Shown here piece by piece: positions 1 to 5,666 of a stretch of DNA of 5,977 nucleotides; the stretch's first letter is position 1, and each line of letters opens with the position of its first letter. The position numbers and the translations under genes were made by a program. The notes below the pieces were generated by a model that was not told the DNA's origin, made no database searches, and was given only the letters and a program-made list of their open reading frames with translations. Origin of the DNA: Deltaproteobacteria bacterium (GTDB taxonomy: Bacteria; Myxococcota; UBA796; SXON01); the NCBI GenBank assembly GCA_947483545.1, contig CANKNP010000315.1, positions 1 to 5,977 on the forward strand. Reading direction: 5' to 3'.

Positions 1-101
1 AGGGGCCATACCCGTTCCCATCCCGAACACGGAAGTCAAGACCTCCAGAGCCGATGGTACTGCACCTTTACAGGTGTGGGAGAGCAGGTCGTTGCCGGCC
101 A
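1..101 (+). rRNA. rrf: 5S ribosomal RNA, 5' end cut by window edge
   Basis: This is the 3' four-fifths or so of a 5S rRNA, the small RNA of the large ribosomal subunit. Visible hallmarks are the conserved CCCGTTCCCATCCCGAACAC block near positions 12-31, the GGAAGTCAAG segment, the loop E block CCGATGGTACTG at about 52-63, a short hairpin with arms CACCT (63-67) and AGGTG (72-76), and the closing GGGAGAGCAGGTCGTTGCCGG. About 15-20 nt of the 5' end lie before the window. The exact 3' end is uncertain, at about 98-103, because its pairing partner is missing. A 5S gene followed at once by a terminator normally marks the end of a 16S-23S-5S operon. Confidence 0.96.
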
Positions 102-109
102 TTCCTTTC

Positions 110-147
110 AACCCCCGCCGCTTTCGCGGCGGGGGTTGCTCGTTTTT
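110..147 (+). terminator. Intrinsic terminator of the rRNA operon
   Basis: There is a perfect 12-bp inverted repeat, AACCCCCGCCGC (110-121) and GCGGCGGGGGTT (126-137), around the 4-nt loop TTTC. A run of five T at 143-147 follows, after a 5-nt gap. It lies about 9 nt after the 5S end, as expected for a rho-independent terminator closing an rRNA operon. The spacer before the T-run is slightly long, but the stem is very strong. Confidence 0.9.
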
Positions 148-166
148 GCGGCCTCGCGCGCGCACG

Positions 167-195
167 TAGCGACCAGAGCGTTCGGATGCTAAACT
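167..195 (+). promoter_or_regulatory. Candidate promoter for the VWA lipoprotein gene
   Basis: An extended -10 element TGCTAAACT lies at 187-195 (-10 hexamer TAAACT at 190-195). A poor -35 (TAGCGA, 167-172) stands 17 nt upstream. Transcription would start near 202, giving a leader of only about 13 nt in front of the ATG at 215. The upstream rRNA terminator means this gene probably needs its own promoter, and this is the best match in the 67-nt gap. The match is weak and unproven. Confidence 0.35.
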
Positions 196-214
196 CCCGC
201 CTTCGGAGGTCGCC

Positions 215-1243
215 ATGTCGCGTCTCGTGTTCCTTTCCTTGGTGTTCGTCGGCTGCTCCGACTACGAGATCAAGAGCCAGAACGGGGTGTCGGGGAAGTA
301 CAACCCGCCCGAGGTGGGGGTTCAGCGCCAGGTGGACTCCATCACCCAAGTGACGGTCCCCGCGGTCGATGTGCTCTGGGTGCTCGACAACTCCTGCTCG
401 ATGGAGGAGGAGCAGCGCGCGATCCAGGACAACTTCCCTCAGTTCATGCGCTACTTCACCGACAGCGGGCTCGACTACCACGTCGGGCTCGTGAGCACGG
501 ACATGGACAACCGCAACCAATCGGGGCAGCTCGTCACCGACCGGCAGACAGGGGAGCGTTTTATCGACTCCACGATGGACGCGGATACGGCGGTGGCCTC
601 CTTCCGGGAGCGCGCCCAGCTCGGCACAGGCGGCTCCGCCGATGAGCGCGGCAAGGACGCGGCCTTTGCGGCGCTCGTGACCTACGCGGACTCCACCAAT
701 CGTGGCTTCTATCGTGACGACGCGATCCTCAACATCGTCGTGGTCTCCGATGAGCGCGACTACAGCCGGATGAGTGTCACGGAGTTCGTGAGCTGGATGC
801 TGGGTATGAAGGCCGAGCCGGACACGGTGTCCTTCTCGTCGGTCGTAGGGCCACGCACGGGCTGCGCCACCGCCGAGGCGGGCGTTGGTTACCGTGAGGT
901 CACCGAGCAGGTCGGCGGCATCGAGTGGTCGATCTGTACGCAGGACTGGTCGGGCCTGCTCACCGAGCTCGGGCTCCAGGCGGCCGGGCTCAAACGCGAG
1001 TTTTTCCTGACGCAGATCCCCGTCGAGGAGTCCATCAAGGTCGAGGTCGAGGACGACCGCGGCTCCGATGAGTACGATGTCGGGGACGACTGGACCTACG
1101 ACGCTAAACGAAACAGCATCACGTTCGTCGAGTTCGTGCCCGACCCGCTGACCGTGGTGCGGATCTCCTACATCCCGCTCGCGGAAGCCGAGAGCGAGGT
1201 CGAGGAAGACGAGGACGAGGACGAAGAGTCCGAGGAGGACTGA
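215..1243 (+). CDS. VWA-domain lipoprotein with acidic C-terminal tail
   Basis: The 342-residue protein is probably an envelope lipoprotein with a von Willebrand factor A domain, a metal-dependent adhesion fold. A very short signal peptide (residues 1-13) ends in the lipobox FVGC, so Cys14 would be lipidated. The VWA domain starts at about 51 (VDVLWVLDNSCSM). DNSCS at 58-62 fits the DxSxS metal site (MIDAS), and VVVSDERDYS at 175-184 supplies the later conserved Asp region. The C-terminal half (about 260-325) looks beta-rich. The last 17 residues are almost all Glu/Asp. The start is fixed by GGAGGT at 205-210, 4 nt from the ATG, and by the signal peptide beginning there. The ligand and exact role are unknown. 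Similar single-domain VWA lipoproteins are common in myxobacteria and relatives. VWA is well supported; anything more specific is not. Confidence 0.85.
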   Translation: MSRLVFLSLVFVGCSDYEIKSQNGVSGKYNPPEVGVQRQVDSITQVTVPAVDVLWVLDNSCSMEEEQRAIQDNFPQFMRYFTDSGLDYHVGLVSTDMDNRNQSGQLVTDRQTGERFIDSTMDADTAVASFRERAQLGTGGSADERGKDAAFAALVTYADSTNRGFYRDDAILNIVVVSDERDYSRMSVTEFVSWMLGMKAEPDTVSFSSVVGPRTGCATAEAGVGYREVTEQVGGIEWSICTQDWSGLLTELGLQAAGLKREFFLTQIPVEESIKVEVEDDRGSDEYDVGDDWTYDAKRNSITFVEFVPDPLTVVRISYIPLAEAESEVEEDEDEDEESEED

Positions 1244-1263
1244 GCCCCCTGGAGGACTCAGTC
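1238..1263. other. Inverted repeat spanning two convergent stop codons
   Basis: GACTGAG (1238-1244) and CTCAGTC (1257-1263) form a 7-bp stem with a 12-nt loop. Each arm carries the stop codon of one of the two converging genes (VWA gene TGA at 1241-1243; rarA TGA read from 1260-1258). No T-run follows on either strand, so it is at best a weak bidirectional terminator or mRNA 3'-end stabiliser. The symmetry could arise by chance because both genes end in an Asp codon (GAC) plus TGA. Confidence 0.4.
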
Positions 1264-2511
1264 AGAGCTGCGGCGCTTCCGACTCCAGACCAGGCGTTCG
1301 GCGATCGCCTTCTCGGCGCCCTCTTGCCCGGGCTCGTAGAAGCGGGCGTTGAGGAGCGCTTCGGGCAGGTAGGTCTGCGCGACGATGTGGTTGGGGTATT
1401 CGTGAGGGTACCGGTACTCGGCTCCGTGGCCCAACTGTTTCGCGAGTCCGGTCGGCGCGTTCCGGAGGTGCAGCGGCACGGGTAGCGCCCCTTCACGTCG
1501 CACCGCGCTCAACGCCGCCTCAATCGCGACATAACTCGCGTTGCTCTTGGGCGCGCTCGCGAGCCAGGTACACGCCTGCGCGAGGATGATCCGGGCCTCG
1601 GGCATGCCGATGCGGGCGCACGCGTCCATCGCGCTGACGGCGATCTGAAGCGCGCGCGGCTCAGCGTTTCCTATGTCCTCCGCCGCAAAGATCACCATAC
1701 GACGGGCTACGAACGCCGGATCCTCACCAGCCTCCAACATCCGCGCCATCCAATACAGGGCCGCATCGGGATCGGAGCCCCGCATTGACTTGATGAACGC
1801 CGAGACCACGTCGTAGTGGGCGTCGCCGTCTCGGTCGTGAAATAGGCTGGTCCCGAGAGCCTCGAGCGCCGGCAGCGTCAACGGACCCCGGAGCGCCAGC
1901 CCCTCGAGCAGGCCCAGCGCACGCCGGATGTCGCCGTCGCACACCGCCGAGATGCGTTGGAGCGCCGCCTCTTCCGCCTCGACCCCGGCGAGCCCACGCT
2001 TCGGGTCGTCGAGCGCCCGCCGCAGCGCCGCCAGCACATCGGCGCGGCTCGCTCGATCAAGGACCAACAGCTCCGTGCGCGAGCGAAGGGCGGGAATAAG
2101 GTAGAAAGAAGGGTTTTCGGTCGTGGCGCCGAGGAGGACGAGCCGCCCGCTCTCGACGTGGGGCAAGAGCGCGTCCTGCTGGGCCTTGTTCCACCGATGG
2201 ATCTCGTCGACGAAGAGCAGCGTCGGACGCGCCTCGAGAGCCGGGATGCCCGCAACCAGCTCCTTGAGCTCCTTGACGCCCGAGAACACGGCGCTGAGCG
2301 GCTGGAAGCGGTATCTTCCGGTAGCCGCGACACAGAGCGCGAGGGTGGTCTTGCCCGAGCCAGGGGGACCCCAGAGGATCGCGGAGCGCAGCTGTCCGGC
2401 CTCGGCCGCGCGTCGAAACGCAGCGTCAGGGCCTACCAAATCGGCATGCCCGAGCATGTCGTCGAAGCTCTGGGGCCGCATCCGATCGGCGAGCGGTGAG
2501 CCGGGCGCCAC
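1258..2511 (-). CDS. rarA: Replication-associated recombination protein RarA (MgsA), AAA+ ATPase
   Basis: RarA (417 aa) is a clamp-loader-like AAA+ ATPase that acts at stalled replication forks and single-stranded/double-stranded DNA junctions. Motifs in order: Walker A GPPGSGKT (48-55), Walker B LLFVDEIHR (98-106), sensor 1 GATTENPS (128-135), a probable arginine finger in ALRSR (141-145), sensor 2 GDIRRAL (193-199), then the family-specific C-terminal part with DGDAHYD, KSMRGSDPDAALYW and FAAEDIGNA. The length is close to the usual 420-450. The start is GTG at 2511-2509. An ATG ten codons later would remove part of the conserved N-terminal PLADRMRP segment, so GTG is preferred. Its ribosome site GAGG (2519-2516) overlaps the mreB TGA, and the gap is 6 nt, implying translational coupling to mreB. 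No key residue is missing. Confidence 0.95.
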   Translation of the reverse strand: MAPGSPLADRMRPQSFDDMLGHADLVGPDAAFRRAAEAGQLRSAILWGPPGSGKTTLALCVAATGRYRFQPLSAVFSGVKELKELVAGIPALEARPTLLFVDEIHRWNKAQQDALLPHVESGRLVLLGATTENPSFYLIPALRSRTELLVLDRASRADVLAALRRALDDPKRGLAGVEAEEAALQRISAVCDGDIRRALGLLEGLALRGPLTLPALEALGTSLFHDRDGDAHYDVVSAFIKSMRGSDPDAALYWMARMLEAGEDPAFVARRMVIFAAEDIGNAEPRALQIAVSAMDACARIGMPEARIILAQACTWLASAPKSNASYVAIEAALSAVRREGALPVPLHLRNAPTGLAKQLGHGAEYRYPHEYPNHIVAQTYLPEALLNARFYEPGQEGAEKAIAERLVWSRKRRSSD

Positions 2512-2517
2512 GCCGCC

Positions 2518-3549
2518 TCAGGCAGTGACGCGCGCGAGCAGCTCGGGGTCTTCGAGCGCCTCGCCCGCTCCCAGGGCCACACAGCGTAGGGGATCGTCGG
2601 CCACGACCACCGGCAACCCCGTCGCGTCCCGCAGCACCTCGTCCAGGTTGGTGAGCAGCGAACCGCCGCCCGCGAGCACGATACCCTGATCGATGATGTC
2701 TGCGGCGAGCTCCGGGGGTGTCTGCTCGAGCGTCGTGCGTACGACCTCGATGATCTGGGCCACGGCGTCTTGCAGGGCCTCGACGGCGTCCTCCGAGGTG
2801 ATCTCGACCTGGCGGGGCACCCCGGTCGAGATGTCGCGCCCTTTCACCACGACACGTTTGGTCTGTGCGGGCAGCGAGGCGCAACCTACGGCGAGCTTGA
2901 CGTCCTCGGCGGTCCGTTCACCCACGAGGCAGTTGTATTTTCGCTTGATGAAGTTCGCGATCGCCTCGTCCATCTGATCTCCGGCGACCCGTAACGACTG
3001 GCTGACCGCGATCCCGCCGAGGCTGATGACGGCAACCTCGGTGGTGCCGCCGCCGATATCCACCACCATCGATCCTACAGCTTCGTTGACCGGCAGCCCC
3101 GCTCCGAGCGCCGCGGCCATCGGCTCCGGCATCAGGAGGACCTCTCGGGCCCCCGCGGACCGCGCCGACTCCTGGACCGCGCGCTTCTCCACCTCGGTAA
3201 TGCCAAACGGAATGCAGACCAGCATCCGCGGGTGCATCACCGTGCGGCGCCCCAGGGCGGCCTGGATGAAGTACCGAAGCATCGCCTCGGTGATTTCAAA
3301 GTCCGCGATCACCCCGTCCTTCAGCGGGCGGATCGCGACGATGTTCCCCGGCGTACGACCAAGCATTCGTTTCGCTTCGGCCCCAACGGCCAGCACCTTG
3401 CCGTAGGAGGTGCCCGGCCCCCGGGTGACCGCGACCACGCTCGGTTCGTCTACGACGATGCCGCGCCCTACCGCGTAGACGAGCGTGTTGGCCGTGCCCA
3501 GGTCGATGGCGATGTCGCTGCTGAAAAAGCCCAGGGCCTGCTCGAACAC
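2518..3549 (-). CDS. mreB: Rod shape-determining protein MreB (bacterial actin)
   Basis: MreB (343 aa, normal length) is the actin-like ATPase whose membrane-bound filaments guide lateral cell-wall synthesis in rod-shaped bacteria. Phosphate-1 motif IDLGTANTLVY (15-25), phosphate-2 VVDIGGGTTEVAVI (162-175), NFIKRKYN near 199-206, GERTAEDVK and the adenosine motif VLAGGGSLLTNLDEVL (291-306) are all present. The start GTG (3549-3547) gives the standard MFxxxxGxFSxDIAIDLGT opening. No strong Shine-Dalgarno precedes it (only a GAG about 10 nt upstream), so coupling to the upstream gene (62 nt away) or weak initiation is possible. Substitutions from the common family pattern: Phe115 in IPFGITEVEKRAV (usually Ser) and Pro141 in LMPEPMAAALGAG (usually IEEP). 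The second Glu of that motif, the presumed catalytic one, is kept as Glu142. No mreC or mreD adjoins it. Confidence 0.95.
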   Translation of the reverse strand: MFEQALGFFSSDIAIDLGTANTLVYAVGRGIVVDEPSVVAVTRGPGTSYGKVLAVGAEAKRMLGRTPGNIVAIRPLKDGVIADFEITEAMLRYFIQAALGRRTVMHPRMLVCIPFGITEVEKRAVQESARSAGAREVLLMPEPMAAALGAGLPVNEAVGSMVVDIGGGTTEVAVISLGGIAVSQSLRVAGDQMDEAIANFIKRKYNCLVGERTAEDVKLAVGCASLPAQTKRVVVKGRDISTGVPRQVEITSEDAVEALQDAVAQIIEVVRTTLEQTPPELAADIIDQGIVLAGGGSLLTNLDEVLRDATGLPVVVADDPLRCVALGAGEALEDPELLARVTA

Positions 3550-3611
3550 GCTGCACTCGTGAAGACGCGCTGACTAACCCGAATCTGGGCGCGGGGGAGC
3601 GTCGCTTGCCG

Positions 3612-4091
3612 CTACTTGGTGCCTCGGGCGTACTCGTCGCGCTCTTCGAGCGGCCGCCCCGTCATGTCGCGGAGCGCGAGGGCGGCGAGGTCGAGGTCGT
3701 CCGCGCCTTGTTGGTAGACCAGACGGTCGCCCGAGACCGTGATGACCGCGATCTCAAAGGGTCGAGGCCGAGTGTTCTTGACGTACTCGATCTTGGAGAT
3801 GTCCTTGAAGTACACACGCTCGGCCGAGGTGCTGCCGTTCCCGAACGTGGTGGTGAACACCATCGACGCGGTCTCCTCGTCCACCGCGACCCGGTAGGAC
3901 CGCTGCGCGTCGTTGACGTAGGCGAAGGCCATCGCGAGCACGATCGAGCAGCCAAAAAACAAGAAGAGGAGAGACCACCACGGCGACTTCTTCTTCGGCA
4001 ACTTGACGTTGAAGTCGTGGAAGCAGTGCTTGCAGAGGTTGGCGATAGCCGGAACCTCGGCGCCACAGTTTGGGCAGAACTTCGTGGACAT
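3612..4091 (-). CDS. Zinc-ribbon protein with one transmembrane helix, unknown function
   Basis: The 159-residue protein is not one I recognise by name. It opens with a four-cysteine zinc ribbon (CPNC at 6-9, CKHC at 20-23), then a basic linker (KLPKKKS, about 30-36), one strong hydrophobic segment (about 38-59, WWSLLFLFFGCSIVLAMAF), and a C-terminal soluble part (about 60-159). That part has alternating strands such as RVYFKDISKIEYV and PFEIAVITVSGDRLVY and could be a small PH-like or other beta domain (weak inference). The ribbon and basic linker suggest the N-terminus is cytoplasmic. Start ATG 4091-4089 has GGGAG at 4102-4098, about 6 nt upstream. It is first in the minus cluster, ahead of mreB, so a role at the envelope or with the MreB machinery is possible but unproven. 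Confidence 0.8.
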   Translation of the reverse strand: MSTKFCPNCGAEVPAIANLCKHCFHDFNVKLPKKKSPWWSLLFLFFGCSIVLAMAFAYVNDAQRSYRVAVDEETASMVFTTTFGNGSTSAERVYFKDISKIEYVKNTRPRPFEIAVITVSGDRLVYQQGADDLDLAALALRDMTGRPLEERDEYARGTK

Positions 4092-4156
4092 GCGCCGCTC
4101 CCGAATGTTTCGGCCGCTACTCCTACTGGCCAGCGCCCCCGCCTGTCAAGCGAGGC

Positions 4157-4196
4157 CCCCTCGCCCTGACCCCTTCGTGACGAACGAAGCGAGGGG
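4157..4196 (-). other. Stem-loop in the 5' leader of the zinc-ribbon/mreB/rarA transcript
   Basis: An 8-bp outer stem pairs CCCCTCGC (4157-4164) with GCGAGGGG (4189-4196). Inside it, CTTCGT (4173-4178) and ACGAAG (4184-4189) can form a second small stem that competes for one base. It falls in the roughly 120-nt untranslated leader predicted from the promoter at 4218-4247. It may be an RNA structure or a protein-binding palindrome. No known riboswitch is recognised. Confidence 0.4.
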
Positions 4197-4217
4197 CGCG
4201 CGCCGTCTCCGGACGCA

Positions 4218-4247
4218 ATTGTAGGAGCAGAAGACTTTTCACGTCAA
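4218..4247 (-). promoter_or_regulatory. Sigma70-type promoter for the zinc-ribbon/mreB/rarA cluster
   Basis: On the minus strand, -35 TTGACG (4247-4242) and -10 TACAAT (4223-4218) are separated by 18 nt. Each matches the consensus at 5 of 6 positions. Transcription would begin near 4211, leaving about 120 nt of leader before the ATG at 4091. A second perfect -35 hexamer, TTGACA (4149-4144), lies downstream but has no good -10. Confidence 0.65.
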
Positions 4248-4274
4248 GAGCGCGCGGCTCGGCGCGACGTGGGC

Positions 4275-4280
4275 TATACT
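4275..4280 (+). promoter_or_regulatory. Candidate -10 box for the leader ORF/amidotransferase operon
   Basis: TATACT (5 of 6 matches to TATAAT) lies 20 nt before the leader ATG at 4300. No recognisable -35 is present 16-18 nt upstream, where the DNA is GC-rich, so it would need an activator or another sigma factor. Transcription would start near 4287, giving a leader of about 13 nt that still includes the GGAGGAG ribosome site. Confidence 0.4.
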
Positions 4281-4299
4281 GCGATGTCAGGGAGGAGCG

Positions 4300-4347
4300 A
4301 TGAAGGAAACCCTGGTGCGCGACCCCCGCGACGCGCGCGGGGTCTGA
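4300..4347 (+). CDS. 15-codon leader ORF abutting the amidotransferase gene
   Basis: A tiny open frame encodes MKETLVRDPRDARGV. It is preceded by a strong Shine-Dalgarno, GGGAGGAG (4290-4297), 2 nt before its ATG. The TGA at 4345-4347 is followed with no gap by the ATG of the amidotransferase in the same frame. The upstream ribosome site is far better than anything serving the downstream gene, so ribosomes probably load here and reinitiate. The peptide has no signal sequence or run of a single amino acid typical of attenuators, so the act of translating it may matter more than its product. An alternative is a decayed N-terminal extension, but the amidotransferase needs its N-terminal Cys exposed, which argues against one. 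Confidence 0.55.
   Translation: MKETLVRDPRDARGV
4321..4344 (+). promoter_or_regulatory. Hairpin covering the amidotransferase ribosome-binding region
   Basis: GACCCC (4321-4326) pairs with GGGGTC (4339-4344). After one bulged C (4327), GCG (4328-4330) pairs with CGC (4336-4338), leaving a 5-nt loop. The 3' arm contains the only SD-like G-run before the ATG at 4348, and the stem ends 3 nt before that ATG. The hairpin lies wholly inside the leader ORF, so a ribosome translating that ORF would open it. No T-run follows, so it is not an intrinsic terminator. Confidence 0.55.
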
Positions 4348-5235
4348 ATGTGTCGCCTCTTCGGTTTTCGTAGCGCCGTCGAGTCGCGGGCCCATCGGTC
4401 TCTCGTTTCGGCGCGAAACGCCCTGGTCGAGCAGGCCCGTGAGCATCGCGACGGTTGGGGGCTCGGCTACTACCGCGGGCGAGAGCCGCAGGTGGTGCGC
4501 GCCGTGATCGCCGCGGACGCATGTTCCCGATTCCGGCAGGCGTCGGCTGAAGTCTCCTCGCGCACCTTCGTGGTCCACGTTCGGAAGGCGACGGTCGGGG
4601 ATGTCCGGCCCGAGAACTTGCACCCCTTCTGTCATCTCAGGTGGATGTTCGCCCACAACGGCACGATTCACGGAGTCGGGGCAATACGAGATCGGATGTT
4701 GCGCTCGATCCCCCGTTCGCTCGGCCTGGTGCAGTGTGGCACCACGGACACGGAGCTCTTGTTCCACTACCTGTTGGGGAGTCTCGAGCGCGCGGGTATT
4801 TCGCTCGATGAAGTTAGACCCTCGGCGGATCGTATCGGCGACGTCTGCCTGGACGCTGTCGCGCAGGTGTGCCGCTGGGCCGACGCCGCGGGCCTGCCGA
4901 AGCCATCGCTCAACTTCGTCCTGACCAACGGCGAGCTCTTCCTCGGCCACCGGCTCGGGCGCGACCTTTATTTCGCCACCCAGAAGCTCAGCTGTGGGGA
5001 GAAGCTCACGTGCACCGAGCCTGACAAGGTGTGCCTCCTCGCGCGCCGCCAGACGGACCGCGTCACCCACCTGATCGTCGCCAGCGAGAGGATCGGCGAC
5101 GAGGACAGCTGGGAGCCGCTGCCGGACGGCGGACTTGTGGTGCTTGACGCCGATTTCCGCTTCTCCATGCGAGCGCCGCCCCTGGGCCTCGCCGACGCGC
5201 CGGCCCCCCGGTTGGAGCGTCACGCTCCCGTATGA
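4348..5235 (+). CDS. Class II glutamine amidotransferase, YafJ/EgtC/Dug3-like
   Basis: The 295-residue cytoplasmic enzyme has an Ntn-hydrolase glutaminase fold. Enzymes of this class release ammonia from glutamine or cut gamma-glutamyl amide bonds, using the N-terminal Cys exposed when Met1 is removed. The sequence starts MCRLFGF, so Cys2 is the nucleophile. Further motifs are HRDGWGLGYY (33-42), HVRKAT (77-82), HPF (92-94), FAHNGTI (101-107) and GTTDTELLFHYLL (131-143). The layout resembles YafJ, EgtC (ergothioneine pathway) and yeast Dug3 (glutathione degradation). No synthetase domain is fused, so it is a stand-alone amidohydrolase. The start is fixed by the essential Cys2. It is coupled to the leader ORF upstream and overlaps the next gene by 4 nt (ATGA). 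The last 30 or so residues are Pro/Ala/Arg-rich and probably disordered. The substrate is unknown; a gamma-glutamyl thiol is a reasonable guess given gloA downstream. Confidence 0.88.
   Translation: MCRLFGFRSAVESRAHRSLVSARNALVEQAREHRDGWGLGYYRGREPQVVRAVIAADACSRFRQASAEVSSRTFVVHVRKATVGDVRPENLHPFCHLRWMFAHNGTIHGVGAIRDRMLRSIPRSLGLVQCGTTDTELLFHYLLGSLERAGISLDEVRPSADRIGDVCLDAVAQVCRWADAAGLPKPSLNFVLTNGELFLGHRLGRDLYFATQKLSCGEKLTCTEPDKVCLLARRQTDRVTHLIVASERIGDEDSWEPLPDGGLVVLDADFRFSMRAPPLGLADAPAPRLERHAPV
5214..5228 (+). promoter_or_regulatory. Hairpin at the amidotransferase/CoA-binding gene junction
   Basis: GGAGCG (5214-5219) and CGCTCC (5223-5228) form a 6-bp stem around the loop TCA. The 5' arm holds the only SD-like GGAG near the next start. 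The stem ends 3 nt before the ATG at 5232. It lies inside the end of the amidotransferase frame, so translation of that gene would unfold it. With the ATGA overlap this suggests coupled initiation. Confidence 0.5.
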
Positions 5236-5642
5236 CGGATGCCGAGCTTCAACTCCTGCTCATGCCGGTTCGTACCGTGGCCGTCCTGGGCGCGAAGGAG
5301 TCGGACTGGGAGCCCGCAGCGTACGTGCCCGCGGCGCTCGCGGCAGCGGGACTGAAGATTTTTCCGGTCAATCCCGGTCTTCGGCGTCGGCCTCGTTGGG
5401 GGGAGGTGCCGGTCGCCACCCTCGCGGAGTTGGCCGGTCGGGTGGACCTTATCGATGTGTTCCGTCGGATCGAGTTTCTTCCTGGGCACATCACCGAGAT
5501 CCTCGCGCTCCCCTGGCGGCCCGCGGTGGTCTGGCTCCAGTCGGGTCTGGCCCATCCCGAGACCGCGAGGCTCCGCGAGGCAGGGATCCAAGTGGTCGAA
5601 AACCGATGTTTGATGGTTGAGTATCAGCGGCTCGTGAGATAG
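5232..5642 (+). CDS. CoA-binding domain protein, YccU family
   Basis: This is a 136-residue single-domain Rossmann-fold protein of the CoA_binding_2/YccU type, related to the CoA-binding part of acyl-CoA synthetases and succinyl-CoA ligase. Visible family motifs are VAVLGA (16-21, nucleotide-binding loop, though the usual small residues after it are replaced by KESDWEP), FPVNPG (44-49), VDLIDVFRR (71-79), VVWLQSG (99-105) and NRCLMVEY (124-131). Length is normal for the family. The role is poorly known; it is thought to bind CoA or a similar nucleotide and possibly regulate or acylate other proteins. The ATG overlaps the upstream TGA as ATGA, indicating coupled translation and one operon. gloA follows after 24 nt. 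Confidence 0.88.
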   Translation: MTDAELQLLLMPVRTVAVLGAKESDWEPAAYVPAALAAAGLKIFPVNPGLRRRPRWGEVPVATLAELAGRVDLIDVFRRIEFLPGHITEILALPWRPAVVWLQSGLAHPETARLREAGIQVVENRCLMVEYQRLVR

Positions 5643-5666
5643 GGCGTCGGCTTCCTGGGAGGGTGC

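Noticed and set aside
68..520. 150-codon minus-strand frame running into the 5S gene
   Set aside because: It overlaps the 5S rRNA, the terminator and the VWA gene start, and has no domain.
1957..2689. Two plus-strand open frames (1957-2499 and 2123-2689) opposite rarA
   Set aside because: rarA shows every AAA+ motif in order; these are its antisense shadows.
3550..3611. Terminator or promoter between the zinc-ribbon gene and mreB
   Set aside because: No stem followed by a T-run and no convincing -35/-10 pair on the minus strand, so I treat the genes as one cluster.
4120..4149. Second minus-strand promoter with a perfect TTGACA
   Set aside because: The only hexamer at suitable spacing (TAGGAG) is a poor -10, so it is noted only within the main promoter entry.
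3606..4169. 187-codon plus-strand frame opposite the zinc-ribbon gene
   Set aside because: Composition is typical of an antisense shadow. The opposing frame has a CxxC...CxxC ribbon, a TM helix and a ribosome site.
4090..4224. Short plus-strand frame with a lipoprotein-like opening (MRRSRMFRPLLLLASAPAC)
   Set aside because: No ribosome site. It starts inside the end of the zinc-ribbon gene and runs over that gene's leader and promoter, with only about 30 residues after the Cys. A real toxin-like or lysis lipopeptide is not excluded, but nothing supports it.
4321..4344. Hairpin read as a transcription attenuator
   Set aside because: No T-run follows and it abuts a start codon, so translational gating fits better.
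4123..5223. 366-codon open frame on the minus strand opposite the amidotransferase
   Set aside because: It is low-complexity, Arg/Gly/Glu-rich with no motif, and lies antisense to a gene with clear catalytic motifs. Long shadow frames are expected at this GC content.
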